This document shows positions 24,667-33,292 of a stretch of 64,000 bases of DNA, piece after piece. The notes beneath the pieces are model-generated. The model was given only the letters and a program-made list of their open reading frames with translations, did no database searches and was not told where the DNA came from. Position numbers and translations under genes: made by a program. The stretch comes from Sinorhizobium medicae. Its GTDB lineage: Bacteria > Pseudomonadota > Alphaproteobacteria > Rhizobiales > Rhizobiaceae. The stretch's first letter is position 1. Each line of letters opens with the position of its first letter. The stretch is from contig NZ_VITA01000003.1 in assembly GCF_007827695.1 (NCBI RefSeq), positions 124,001 to 188,000 of the forward strand. The letters run 5' to 3'.

Positions 24667-26673
24667 TTATGATCTCTCGACGCGCTTGCTTCGCCGCATG
24701 GCGTATCCAGGTGCGATCTTTGGATGGGCGAGTTTCAACGGACGAGGAGCGGCGTCGGAGAGCGCCTCGCGGACGGCGTCCCCCATCCCGAATACGACGA
24801 AATCCGCCTGCATCGATTCAATAAGTTGGTCTCGCTCGGTTGCTCCTGGCCGGCCGTTCTCCTGCCACAGGACGATCCCGATACGCGCCGCAGGCGCCAT
24901 ACGTTTCAGCCGGCGCACGGTAAATTTGGCATGCCGCATAAAATCCTGATCGAGAACGCTTAGGACGACTGCGTTGCGTCCTTCAAGCTTCAGACCTTTT
25001 ATATTGCCCGCCTTGAGAACTTCGTGGCCGGCCTGCGCAGCATCCGCGCCCTGGATCCAAAGGGTCTGGGCGAGCATTGAAGCGGCAACATCGTCGAGGT
25101 CACCACGCCCCCCGACGCAAAGGACAGATTTCCCGTCTCCCGTGGGAAGATCATATTCATCCATTTCCCCGTCCCCGTCACTTTCCTGATCTTCCGTGCT
25201 CGTTTCCTCCTCCCCCTCCTCTTCGCCGGCAATCTCCTCGAGATTGGCAATAAGTGTGTTCGCACTCTGGGCAATCTGAGCTGCCTGGGCGCTCGTCAAG
25301 GCGCCCCGTGCGCGGTCCCGCTCGGCCAGGAGCAATGCGGGGATCGCAACGGTGTCGTAGAACTCGACGAGATATTTCTCCTCAAGCATATCTTCGGCGT
25401 TGTCCGTCGCCTCATCCGGATCACCGGCGAGCAGGCGCTGGTAGAGGCGCTCCTTCGGATCGAGAACGGGCTCGTTGCCCAGCAGAATCTCCAGGAACTC
25501 GAACTGTGGGACGTGCCGTCCGAGGACTACGAGGCACACGGTCAGAGGTGTCGACAGCACCAATCCCACCGGCCCCCAGAGCCATGCCCAGAAGATCGCC
25601 GAGACGATGATCGCAAGCGGAGACAGACCGGTGCGTGAACCATACAGCCAAGGCTCGACCACATTATTGCTGAGAAGTTCGAGAACGATGAAAAGGGCAG
25701 CCGTCCAAATGAGCAAGCTCCATCCCGGTGCCGCGGCAAAAGCGAGGAACAATGGCAGCGCCGCGGCGATCACCGGTCCGATATAGGGGACGAAGCGCAG
25801 TAGGATGGCCAGCATCCCCCAGAGAACGGCATTGGGAATGCCTAGCAGCGAGAGGCCTATCGCCAGCGGAATGCCGTAGGTGATGTTCACGACCAGTTGC
25901 ATGAGCAGATAGCGGCCAACCCGGGCACCCGCGTCCTGAAGTGCCTCGGTCGTTCGATGCAGATCGCCGTAGCCGACCAACCGAATGAAACGGTCCCGCA
26001 AGTCCTCCCTCTCGAAGAGCATGAAGATAACCACGACGAGGACCAGGCCAGTCGTTGCCAAGGGGCCAAGCAGCGGGTTAATGATATTCTTCAATGTCTC
26101 GACGGGTCGCTGTGGAGAAAAAATCTCCACAAGAACGGGCTTTCTCTCAGGTTCGGCTTCGGGTGAGGCGCGAAGCTCGGGTTCGGGCCGGCTGATTTCT
26201 ATGTTGATCCTCTCCATCACGCGACCAAGGCGGTCGAGGATCTGGCTCTCCGACCCTGTCTCCTTCAAACTCCTGACCTTCTCGACAATGTTGTATTGAT
26301 AGGTCGGCAGATTTTGCGCGACCTCGCTGACTTGCATTGCGACAACGCCACTGAATGCGAACAGGAACAGAAAGGCGATTGTTACCGTGCCGACAACCGC
26401 CACTGAGCGGGGACAACCGACCCTGCGCAGTTTCGAAACCAGCGGCGCGAGAGCGAAGGTGAGCAAAATGGCGATCGCCAGAGGCAGAAACACATCACGG
26501 GCGAAATAGAGCACTGCAACCGTGGCTGCGGTTGCGACGAAGGTTGGCAGACGTGACCGCTGTGCTGCCGCTGCCGTGCCGCGCGCAAGCGCGATCTGCT
26601 GCATTCCGCTGGCGGCTGCGGCACGATCCGGAGCATTGGCACGCGAGAACTTCAGCACCGTACCCTCCACCAT
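24667..26673 (-). CDS. long AI-2E family transporter-like membrane protein with C-terminal extension
   Basis: This 668-residue protein has an AI-2E/PerM-type membrane domain (about residues 45-385) with about seven hydrophobic segments and family motifs such as P-Y-I-G-P-V-I-A-A, N-N-V-V-E-P-W-L-Y-G-S-R-T-G-L-S-P and W-G-P-V-G-L-V-L-S-T-P-L-T-V. Ordinary members are about 350-400 residues. Here a further 280 residues follow, with an acidic run (about 490-530, E/D-rich) and an alpha/beta domain (about 540-650). Family members export small solutes; the substrate here is unknown. A GGAAC-N17-CGTT promoter about 120 bases upstream suggests general-stress control. Confidence 0.8.
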   Translation of the reverse strand: MVEGTVLKFSRANAPDRAAAASGMQQIALARGTAAAAQRSRLPTFVATAATVAVLYFARDVFLPLAIAILLTFALAPLVSKLRRVGCPRSVAVVGTVTIAFLFLFAFSGVVAMQVSEVAQNLPTYQYNIVEKVRSLKETGSESQILDRLGRVMERINIEISRPEPELRASPEAEPERKPVLVEIFSPQRPVETLKNIINPLLGPLATTGLVLVVVIFMLFEREDLRDRFIRLVGYGDLHRTTEALQDAGARVGRYLLMQLVVNITYGIPLAIGLSLLGIPNAVLWGMLAILLRFVPYIGPVIAAALPLFLAFAAAPGWSLLIWTAALFIVLELLSNNVVEPWLYGSRTGLSPLAIIVSAIFWAWLWGPVGLVLSTPLTVCLVVLGRHVPQFEFLEILLGNEPVLDPKERLYQRLLAGDPDEATDNAEDMLEEKYLVEFYDTVAIPALLLAERDRARGALTSAQAAQIAQSANTLIANLEEIAGEEEGEEETSTEDQESDGDGEMDEYDLPTGDGKSVLCVGGRGDLDDVAASMLAQTLWIQGADAAQAGHEVLKAGNIKGLKLEGRNAVVLSVLDQDFMRHAKFTVRRLKRMAPAARIGIVLWQENGRPGATERDQLIESMQADFVVFGMGDAVREALSDAAPRPLKLAHPKIAPGYAMRRSKRVERS

Positions 26674-26794
26674 TACTCAAACGACCGCGCTGACTGCCAC
26701 CAGCAGGCTGGAGGTCATCACCAGCTTCGCACTTTAGGAGCTTGCTCAAGAAAATAGGGCAGTGATTGACGCCGCCCAGCACCTGCTCCGTGCA

Positions 26795-26820
26795 AACGCA
26801 CAGCACTCCGATGACGTTCC
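26795..26820 (-). promoter_or_regulatory. EcfG/RpoE2-type promoter for the long AI-2E gene
   Basis: On the minus strand GGAAC (26820-26816) is followed after 17 bases by CGTT (26798-26795), an exact match to the general stress sigma consensus GGAAC-N16/17-CGTT. The gene starts about 120 bases downstream at 26673. Confidence 0.55.
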
Positions 26821-26873
26821 TTCTCGCGAAAGCCGTCGCCGATCAAGTTCCGCGAGCGAGAGATGGTGCGGGC

Positions 26874-26898
26874 GGAACCATTTTCCGTCCGGCGTGTT
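26874..26898 (+). promoter_or_regulatory. EcfG/RpoE2-type promoter for the PepSY-like gene
   Basis: GGAAC at 26874-26878 is followed after 16 bases by TGTT (26895-26898), one base from the consensus -10. It is 45 bases before the ATG at 26943 and back-to-back with the minus-strand site 54 bases away. Confidence 0.5.
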
Positions 26899-26942
26899 TC
26901 TGGAAGGGGAAAAAACTCGCGGTCTTCTGAAGAGGTAACCAC

Positions 26943-27257
26943 ATGAAAAATATGATCATTGTCGCGGCAGCACTGATGGGCGCCGTGGCCACGTCATCGC
27001 TCGCGCAAACGGCACCTTCATCGGAAGGAGACACGCCCGCGGTGGCAACGCCCGACTCGCAGAATCCGACGGCCCCCGTCGAAGGCGCGAACAGCTTCAC
27101 TGAAGCGCAGGCCAAGGATCGGATTGAAGAGGCAGGATACACCGACGTCAACGGATTGAAACTGGATGACCAGGGCGTGTGGCAGGCAACTGCGATGAAA
27201 GACGGCAAATCCGTGTCGGTCGCTCTCGATTACCAGGGCAACGTAACGGCGCAGTAG
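26943..27257 (+). CDS. small exported PepSY-like protein
   Basis: This 104-residue protein has a signal peptide (about residues 1-22, ending S-L-A-Q-T) and a Pro/Thr-rich linker. The C-terminal PepSY-like domain (about 50-104) has A-K-D-R-I-E-E-A-G-Y-T-D-V-N-G-L, then W-Q-A-T-A-M-K-D-G-K and V-S-V-A-L-D-Y-Q-G-N. PepSY-like domains are thought to bind or inhibit other proteins in the periplasm or membrane. A GAGG site lies 8 bases upstream. An EcfG-type promoter is close upstream, consistent with stress induction. Many rhizobia carry several such small proteins. Confidence 0.75.
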   Translation: MKNMIIVAAALMGAVATSSLAQTAPSSEGDTPAVATPDSQNPTAPVEGANSFTEAQAKDRIEEAGYTDVNGLKLDDQGVWQATAMKDGKSVSVALDYQGNVTAQ

Positions 27258-27403
27258 AGGGGATGAGAAAAGTGTGCGCGATTTTTCGCCCGCAACCCAG
27301 CGTCTCAACCTATTGGACACGATCGTTCGTTTTTGGTCGATGCGACCTGAAAAGATCGTGACCCACGCTACCAGGATACCTCCGAACGGAAAGGGAGAAA
27401 AAT

Positions 27404-28009
27404 ATGAGAACCGTAACTGGGCTCTTTGACGATTATGAAGACGCTCGCGAAGCTGTAACCGACCTGGAAACGGCAGGCGTGCCTTCGGACGATATCAGCA
27501 TTGTCGCGAACAACACGGGCGACCGATACGCTACCGACAGCTCCAACGCGGCCGAAGGCGCCGGGGCGGGAGCTGGCCTTGGTGCTGCCGGAGGCGGCGT
27601 GGTCGGTCTCCTGACGGGGCTCGGGCTCATGGCAATTCCCGGCGTTGGCCCCGTCGTTGCTGCTGGCTGGCTCGCCTCCACCGCGGCCGGTGCGGCGGCC
27701 GGCGCAGTCGCGGGAGGCGCGGCCGGAGGCCTGATCGGCGCACTGACGGATTCCGGCGTGGATGAAGACGACGCCCATGTTTACGCCGAAGGCGTTCGCC
27801 GCGGGGGCACTTTGGTGACGGCAAGGGTAGAGGACGATCTCGCACCTCAGGCAGAAGCGATCCTGAGGCAGCGGAGAATCGTGGATCCTACCGCTCGCAG
27901 GAGCCTCTATGCACAGGAAGGATGGTCGCGGTTTGACGAAAATTCCGACCCGTACACGGTAGATCAGGTCGAGCGGGAGCGTGAGCGCTATCGCAGCATG
28001 ATGCCCTGA
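27404..28009 (+). CDS. general stress protein 17M-like protein with glycine-zipper segment
   Basis: This 201-residue protein starts with a domain like the YflT/general stress protein 17M N-terminus (residues 1-35; V-T-G-L-F-D-D-Y-E-D-A-R-E-A-V-T-D-L-E and I-S-I-V-A-N-N). Next comes a Gly/Ala-rich hydrophobic stretch (about 48-112) with G-x3-G spacing of glycine-zipper membrane segments, and then a charged C-terminal part (about 115-201). It probably associates with membranes. GGGAG lies seven bases before the ATG. A clear terminator follows. The exact role is unknown; induction in stress is inferred from relatives. Confidence 0.72.
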   Translation: MRTVTGLFDDYEDAREAVTDLETAGVPSDDISIVANNTGDRYATDSSNAAEGAGAGAGLGAAGGGVVGLLTGLGLMAIPGVGPVVAAGWLASTAAGAAAGAVAGGAAGGLIGALTDSGVDEDDAHVYAEGVRRGGTLVTARVEDDLAPQAEAILRQRRIVDPTARRSLYAQEGWSRFDENSDPYTVDQVERERERYRSMMP

Positions 28010-28043
28010 CGCGCGCCGTGCAGCGGATTTAAGGTCGTGAATG

Positions 28044-28080
28044 CGGGACGCAGGCGTTGCGTCCCGTTGGAACCTTTTTC
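28044..28080 (+). terminator. rho-independent terminator
   Basis: A 9-bp inverted repeat (CGGGACGCA at 28044-28052 with TGCGTCCCG at 28058-28066, 5-base loop) is followed by a T-rich run (TTTTT at 28075-28079). It closes the unit that contains the 17M-like gene. The opposed symporter gene ends just beyond at 28082. Confidence 0.7.
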
Positions 28081-28081
28081 G

Positions 28082-29458
28082 TCACCGGCGGTGCGAGGCC
28101 ATTCCCGAAGCGGTCCGTTCCTCGGCGAAGTGTTCGCGCGTCAGTTTTGTGATTATGGGGGACAGAAGCAGCAATGAGATCAGGTTGGGAATGGCCATCA
28201 GTGCGTTCAATGTGTCGGCCACAAGCCAGGCAAAGTCGAGGCTGAGCGTGGCTCCGAAGAACGCTGCGACGGTCCACAGGATGCGGAACGGTATCGCGCT
28301 TACGGTTCCGATCAGGAATTCCCAGCACTTCTCCGCATAGTAGGCCCAACCGAGAATCGTTGTGAAGGCGAAGAGTGCCAGCGAGATCGTTACGAGGTAA
28401 TTCCCGTAGCCGGGCAGCGCCGCCTCAAATGCCGCGGAGCTCAGCACCGCGCCGGTTTCGCCGGACGTCCAGACGCCTGACACCATGATCGCAAGGCCCG
28501 TCAGGGTGCAGACGATGACCGTGTCGATGAACGTCCCCATCATGCCGACGACGCCGGAGAAAACAGGATCGGCCGTCGAGCCGGCGGCCTGCGCGATGCC
28601 GGCAGTGCCGAGGCCTGCCTCGTTCGAAAAGATTCCGCGGGCCACACCCATCCGTATCGCCATCAGCACAGTGGAGCCGAGAAATCCGCCGGTGGCAGCC
28701 GTAGGGCTAAGCGCCTGGGTGAAGATGGTGGCGACGGCATGCGGGATGTTGCCGGCAAAGACAATCAGGACAGCAGCGACGCAGACAAGATAGAAGAGCG
28801 CCATGAACGGCACGACTTTCTCGGCAACCGCGCCGATTCTCTGGATGCCGCCCAGAATCACCGCACCCGTCAAAACAGCAATGACGATCCCGCTGATCCA
28901 GGTCTCGATGCCGAAGGCATTCTGGACGGCACTGGCGATACCATTAGCCTGCACCATGTTGCCGATCCCGAAACCCGCCAGTCCGCCAAAGATGGCGAAG
29001 GCGGTCCCCAGCCACTGCCAATGCTTGCCGAGGCCGTTCTTGATCGCAAACATCGGTCCTCCGGCATGTTCGCCTTTGTCGTCGATTTCGCGGTATTTCA
29101 CTGCAACGACAACTTCGGCATATTTTGTTGCCATGCCGACGAAAGCAGTGACCCACATCCAGAAAAGCGCTCCCGGCCCGCCGACCGCGATCGCGGTAGC
29201 GACACCGGCGATATTGCCGGTGCCGATAGTGGCGGACAGTGCCGTCATCAGCGCCGCGTAGGGCGTAATCTCGCCCTCCGCAGCCCTGCCGGGCGTGCGG
29301 CTTTTCAGGATCATGCGGAAGCCGTAGGTCACTTTGCGGATTGGCATGAAGGCCAGGCGAATCTGTAGGTACAGACCGGTGCCGATGATCAGAACGATCA
29401 TAGGCACGCCCCAAACAATGCTGTTGAGCCAGTTGAAAAATTGATCAAGTGCTTCCAC
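28082..29458 (-). CDS. alanine/glycine:cation symporter (AGCS family)
   Basis: This 458-residue protein has about 10-11 hydrophobic segments and AGCS signatures. These include A-L-S-A-T-I-G-T-G-N-I-A-G-V-A-T-A near residue 70, G-G-P-G-A-L-F-W-M-W near 95, K-Y-A-E-V near 115, and F-S-N-E-A-G-L-G-T-A near 275. It imports alanine or glycine with Na+ or H+. It starts with GTG behind a strong GGAGGAGAG site. It converges with the 17M-like gene. The 355 bases upstream hold an inverted repeat but no gene that I can support. Confidence 0.88.
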   Translation of the reverse strand: MEALDQFFNWLNSIVWGVPMIVLIIGTGLYLQIRLAFMPIRKVTYGFRMILKSRTPGRAAEGEITPYAALMTALSATIGTGNIAGVATAIAVGGPGALFWMWVTAFVGMATKYAEVVVAVKYREIDDKGEHAGGPMFAIKNGLGKHWQWLGTAFAIFGGLAGFGIGNMVQANGIASAVQNAFGIETWISGIVIAVLTGAVILGGIQRIGAVAEKVVPFMALFYLVCVAAVLIVFAGNIPHAVATIFTQALSPTAATGGFLGSTVLMAIRMGVARGIFSNEAGLGTAGIAQAAGSTADPVFSGVVGMMGTFIDTVIVCTLTGLAIMVSGVWTSGETGAVLSSAAFEAALPGYGNYLVTISLALFAFTTILGWAYYAEKCWEFLIGTVSAIPFRILWTVAAFFGATLSLDFAWLVADTLNALMAIPNLISLLLLSPIITKLTREHFAEERTASGMASHRR

Positions 29459-29546
29459 GAACTGCTCTCCTCCTTGATGGCGTGCTTAGGGCTGCTGACA
29501 GCAAGCTTTCAAGGGTCGCGAATATACATAGAAGTTGGCACCGGTG

Positions 29547-29581
29547 AATTTCATAGTGCGAATGGTTCTATTTATGAAATT
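29547..29581. repeat. inverted repeat in the 355-bp gap upstream of the AGCS symporter
   Basis: Perfect 9-bp arms (AATTTCATA at 29547-29555, TATGAAATT at 29573-29581) flank a 17-base loop. The gap 29459-29814 has no convincing gene; short open frames there lack family resemblance. The repeat could be an operator or an RNA hairpin; centre-to-centre spacing of the arms is 26 bases, about 2.5 helical turns. Confidence 0.35.
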
Positions 29582-29814
29582 GATGATGACCGGCCTTGCA
29601 AGCTCTTCCGTAAGGCCGGACCGTCGTCAACGCTGCCCGTGGCGTCAGTCGCCGGGCCGGAGCGGCAGTAGCGATCGAAATTTTACAGGACGCGTGCTTC
29701 GCCATTCTGCGGAAGAACGAGATGCGGGTGCAAAATCGCATGCGCATTTCCTCATCCCGCCGGGCAAAATCGGCAGAGACCTGAGCCCCCCGTTTGAGGC
29801 CGCGCGGCAATATA

Positions 29815-30102
29815 CTACTTGATCTTCAAAAGCAGCATTTTGCCGGCCATGGTGATACCGTGGGCCGATTCCTCGGGTATGACATTCGTATCAAGCGCTT
29901 TCACCAGACCATGCTCGCGCAGCTCGTTGAGGGTTGCTGTACTCAGGAACTTGATCTTCTGCGGGCGCTCTTTGAACCGGTCGTTCCTTGCATAGGTGAC
30001 CTGGGCATTGAGGTGCGTCCACCTCTTTCCGTCCTGAGGATAGACATCACCGTCCTTGGCGAGCTTGAGGCCCCGGATCTGGGTTGGCGTCAATTCAATC
30101 AT
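29815..30102 (-). CDS. small hypothetical protein downstream of the desaturase
   Basis: This 95-residue basic, soluble protein opens with M-I-E-L-T-P-T-Q-I-R-G-L-K-L-A-K-D-G-D-V-Y and contains A-Q-V-T-Y-A-R-N-D-R-F near residue 33. I do not recognise the family. The start at 30102 was chosen because the long open frame upstream overlaps the desaturase gene in another frame. It lies 20 bases after the desaturase on the same strand and is probably in one transcript with it. No signal peptide or membrane segment is seen. Confidence 0.55.
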   Translation of the reverse strand: MIELTPTQIRGLKLAKDGDVYPQDGKRWTHLNAQVTYARNDRFKERPQKIKFLSTATLNELREHGLVKALDTNVIPEESAHGITMAGKMLLLKIK

Positions 30103-30122
30103 GTCTTCGTCTTTCGTCGATC

Positions 30123-31169
30123 TTATGTAAGGGAGCGGCGTAGCGATCCAGCGGCGTCGCGGAATGAAACCAGCCGCCGGCGCCGGTCGTCCCAAAGTAC
30201 GAGCCGTACGCATTTGAGGCTGTCCCAAAGCGTGATACGGCCGATGCCGGCGAGTTGCGGATGATCGCGCAGCACTTCCGGCAGGCGGTAGTAAGGAATC
30301 CGGCTGGACAGGTGATGCACGTGGTGGATGCCGATATTGCCGGTAAGCCAGCGCAGCACCGGCGGAAGATCGTAATGCGAGGCGCCATGCAGCGCCGCCT
30401 GCGGAAACCGCCAGTCCTGACCCGCCGACCAGTGGGTTTCCTCGAACTGGTGTTGCACATAGAAGAGCCAAACGCCGGCGGCGCCGGCGAGCAGCACGAC
30501 CGGGAGATGGATCAGGAGAAAGGCGCCCCACCCGACGGTCCACACCATCAAGGCGACCAGCATGACAATCGCTGCGTTCGTCGCCATGGTCGAAATCCAT
30601 GGCAGAGCACCCGACTTCATCATGCCGAAGGGCAGGCGCTGCTTGAATAGAAAGAGCCAGGCCGGCCCGATCCCGAACATGACGAGCGGGTGCCGGTAAA
30701 GCCGGTAAGCGAGGCGCTTCATCGGCGAGCGGGCACGATATTCGGCAATCGTCAGCGTGGTGATGTCACCAACGCCACGTTCGTCGAGATTGCCCGCACT
30801 CGCATGATGGGCTGCGTGTGCACGCCTCCAGTAGTCATAGGGGGTCAGGGTCAGCACTCCGAGAAGGCGACCGGTCCAGTCATCAAGTCCGCGGCGCGCG
30901 AAAAACGAGCCGTGGCCGCAGTCGTGCTGGATCATGAACAGCCTGAGCAGGAAGGCGCTGGCGGGAAGGATCGCCACGAGCCCTGGCCAGAAGCTGTTGG
31001 CCAGGGAAATACAGGCGACAGCCCAGAAGATGGCAAATGGGACAAGCGTGACAACCAGTTCGAAGGCGCTACGCCCCAAACGGGGCTGCCGGTATTTCGC
31101 CAGCGTCTTCAACCACGCTCCAGCATTGTCTTCAACAAGTGAAGCGGGTGGATAGACATGTGAACTCAT
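30123..31169 (-). CDS. membrane fatty acid desaturase
   Basis: This 348-residue membrane enzyme has the three histidine boxes of diiron desaturases: H-D-C-G-H-G near residue 82, H-A-A-H-H-A near 118, and H-H-V-H-H near 283. There are about four to six hydrophobic segments between. It belongs to the FA_desaturase group that introduces double bonds into acyl lipids, or, in relatives, into carotenoids. Two open-frame Mets lie upstream, but the start at 31169 (M-S-S-H-V-Y-P-P) fits usual length. A small hypothetical gene follows 20 bases downstream. Regioselectivity cannot be inferred. Confidence 0.85.
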   Translation of the reverse strand: MSSHVYPPASLVEDNAGAWLKTLAKYRQPRLGRSAFELVVTLVPFAIFWAVACISLANSFWPGLVAILPASAFLLRLFMIQHDCGHGSFFARRGLDDWTGRLLGVLTLTPYDYWRRAHAAHHASAGNLDERGVGDITTLTIAEYRARSPMKRLAYRLYRHPLVMFGIGPAWLFLFKQRLPFGMMKSGALPWISTMATNAAIVMLVALMVWTVGWGAFLLIHLPVVLLAGAAGVWLFYVQHQFEETHWSAGQDWRFPQAALHGASHYDLPPVLRWLTGNIGIHHVHHLSSRIPYYRLPEVLRDHPQLAGIGRITLWDSLKCVRLVLWDDRRRRLVSFRDAAGSLRRSLT

Positions 31170-31254
31170 TATGACCGGTCCGATTTTCGCTCGCCCCGCA
31201 TCGAATGTCAGGGCAGTAGCAGCACCCGTCGATCGGGGCTGCGGATGTTGAGTT

Positions 31255-31635
31255 TTACGCCCGACGGGCCTTGCGGGCGGCGTAACGGCGGTCGCGTTCG
31301 GCCTTGCGGGCCGCCTCGTCCGCCACGACGCGTGAAACCCGATTGGCAATTTCCGCCTGGCGGGCTTCGGCTTCCGCCCTTTCCTCAGCCTCGGCGGCGG
31401 CCGCCAAGGCCGCGGCTTCCGCCAAAACACGCTCATGCTCGGCTGCTTTCAACGCTTCGCGCTCGGCGCGACGGGCCTCCCTGGCACGGCCGGCGGCTTC
31501 ACGAGCAGCCAGTTTTTCCTGCATTTCAGGGTCCGTCGGCTTGGGGGCGGACGCAAATTTCGCCAGAAGCTGCCGCTTTGCATCTGCCGCGGCATTGCGT
31601 CGTTCGGTAAAGCCGTTGTCGCTCGGGTGTCTCAA
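31255..31635 (-). CDS. DUF6481-like Ala/Glu/Arg-rich helical protein
   Basis: This 126-residue protein begins with R-H-P-S-D-N-G-F-T-E-R-R-N-A-A-A-D-A-K-R-Q-L-L-A-K-F, like the start of DUF6481 proteins. It continues as a long charged helix rich in Ala, Glu and Arg (about residues 45-125), probably a coiled coil. No membrane segment is present. The likely start is TTG at 31635, behind an AAAGGAA site with suitable spacing; a GTG at 31680 would add 15 residues encoded by an 11-base direct repeat (TAATCGCTTG units). Function unknown; a nucleic-acid-binding role is possible from its basic charge. Confidence 0.6.
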   Translation of the reverse strand: MRHPSDNGFTERRNAAADAKRQLLAKFASAPKPTDPEMQEKLAAREAAGRAREARRAEREALKAAEHERVLAEAAALAAAAEAEERAEAEARQAEIANRVSRVVADEAARKAERDRRYAARKARRA

Positions 31636-31767
31636 TCGTCGTTCCTTTTGTAATCGCTTGTTGTAATCGCTTGGACGCACGCGCGTCCTATGTCCCGCAT
31701 GCCCTTCGATCGCGTATGATCAAAGGAAACGTGCACAGCGTGAGATTTTACCTCCCGCTGTGAACGG

Positions 31768-31792
31768 AAAAAGGCCAGACATACGCCTGGCC
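31768..31792 (-). terminator. rho-independent terminator of the cold shock gene
   Basis: On the minus strand a hairpin (GGCCAG...CTGGCC, 31792-31773) is followed by five T (31772-31768). It lies 58 bases after the end of the cold shock gene. Confidence 0.72.
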
Positions 31793-31849
31793 CTTTCGAA
31801 CGTTTTGCCGCCATGCCAGTACATCCGTGGTCATTAGCGGCCAAAAGCG

Positions 31850-32059
31850 TCAGGCAGCGCGGAGCTGGCCTGCGGACATCTTGCCCGACTTGTTGTCACG
31901 CTCGAGCTCGAAGCCGAGCTTCTGACCTTCGACGATCGAATTCATGCCGGCGCGCTCAACAGCAGAGATGTGAACGAACACATCGGCGCTGCCGTCGTCA
32001 GGCTGAATGAAGCCAAAGCCCTTGGTTGAATTGAACCATTTTACTGTGCCAGTGGTCAT
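31850..32059 (-). CDS. cspA: cold shock protein, CspA family
   Basis: This 69-residue protein is a single cold shock domain. RNP1 is K-G-F-G-F-I and RNP2 is V-F-V-H-I. It starts [13 protein letters not shown] and ends G-Q-L-R-A-A. CspA-type proteins bind single-stranded RNA and melt structures that block translation, in cold or on entry into stationary phase. The ATG at 32059 has AAAGGG six bases upstream; the in-frame upstream extension is not a domain. The 267-base gap to 32327 holds no gene and may encode a long leader, as is common for csp genes. Confidence 0.93.
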   Translation of the reverse strand: MTTGTVKWFNSTKGFGFIQPDDGSADVFVHISAVERAGMNSIVEGQKLGFELERDNKSGKMSAGQLRAA

Positions 32060-32326
32060 AACGAACCCTTTCTTAGCAACATTGATCACCGCTGGGCGAC
32101 GCACAGCGGGGTTTCGACTTTTGAGAGAGGGAAGTTCGTCAAGAGACGCGCAACGCGCAGCAAAACAAATATCGGCAAACAAAGTATCGATGACCCTTCA
32201 TAGACGAGAGACGCGACCACGTCAACTTTTTGTTTTTTGGAGGAGCCGAATACAATTTTTGGTAGCATAACTTGAAAGGTCGCTTCTCTCCGCAGGTCGC
32301 CGCCGAGATATTGTGCGTGCCCGGAG

Positions 32327-33292
32327 TCAATCGGCAGGTACCAATCTGACCCGATGGCCGAGCGCGATCTCGACCAGTTCAGAGCGCGCGGGCGCCGAAA
32401 AGACGTCCGGCGCCGTGCTGCAGTCGGAAGCGAAGCCGCGGCCGTCAAGAGGCGGCACTCCGGGCAAGCGGTCCTGCTGCCGCAGCGGATTCTGCTCGGC
32501 ATATGGATCGGGAATGGCTGCGATCAGCCGTCGCGTGTAGGGATGTGCGGGCTTCTCGAAAATATCCCGCCAGCCGCCCTCTTCCACGACCTGACCGAAA
32601 AACATCACGAGCACCCGGTCGCTCATATGTTCCACCACGCTGAGGTCATGGCTGATCATCAGATAGGCGAGGCCGAGCTTTTCCTGAAGGTCCAGCAGCA
32701 GGTTGATGATCTGCGCGCGGATCGACACGTCGAGGGCGGACACCGGCTCGTCAAGCACGACGATCTCCGGCTCCAGGATAAGCGCGCGAGCTATGCCGAT
32801 GCGCTGGCGCTGGCCGCCGGAAAACTCGTGCGGATAACGGAGCGCCTGCTCGGGCGTCAGCCCCACATTGCCAAGCATGACCTCGATTCGGTCGGCGATC
32901 TCTGACGCCGCGGTGATGCCGTGCAGCCGCAGTGGCGCAGCCAGCGAAGCGCGTACGGTTTGGCGCGGATTGAGCGAGGCATAAGGGTCCTGGAAAACCA
33001 TCTGCACCGCCTTGGCGCGCTGCATGCGCCCCGGCGCGCCCGTTCCGGTGAGCGGCTGGCCGCGGTAGCGGATCGTGCCTTCTGTCGGTTCCTGAAGACC
33101 GAGGATCGCGAGCGCAGTCGTGGATTTGCCGCAGCCGGATTCGCCCACGATCGACAGGCACTCGCCCTTGGCAAGTTTGAAGCTGATGCCGTTGACGGCA
33201 TGCAGCATGCGCCGCCCGCTTCCGAGCAGGCCACCGCCTGAAACAGAAAAGCGGACGTGCAGGTCATCGACCTCCAGCAGAGAGGCCGTCAT
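32327..33292 (-). CDS. peptide ABC transporter ATP-binding protein (DppF type)
   Basis: This 321-residue ATPase has Walker A G-E-S-G-C-G-K-S-T-T (about residue 45), the signature F-S-G-G-Q-R-Q-R-I (about 165), Walker B I-V-V-L-D-E-P and the H-loop region S-H-D-L. It ends with the oligopeptide/dipeptide C-terminal extension (P-A-H-P-Y-T-R-R-L). It energises uptake together with the second ATPase. It overlaps the stop of that gene (ATGA at 33289-33292). A DppD/F pair feeding two permeases and one family-5 binding protein is a complete peptide-type importer. Confidence 0.88.
   Translation of the reverse strand: MTASLLEVDDLHVRFSVSGGGLLGSGRRMLHAVNGISFKLAKGECLSIVGESGCGKSTTALAILGLQEPTEGTIRYRGQPLTGTGAPGRMQRAKAVQMVFQDPYASLNPRQTVRASLAAPLRLHGITAASEIADRIEVMLGNVGLTPEQALRYPHEFSGGQRQRIGIARALILEPEIVVLDEPVSALDVSIRAQIINLLLDLQEKLGLAYLMISHDLSVVEHMSDRVLVMFFGQVVEEGGWRDIFEKPAHPYTRRLIAAIPDPYAEQNPLRQQDRLPGVPPLDGRGFASDCSTAPDVFSAPARSELVEIALGHRVRLVPAD

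Noticed and set aside
29441..29671. 76-codon plus-strand frame opposite the start of the alanine symporter
   Set aside because: No ribosome site or family match; part of it is antisense to the symporter.
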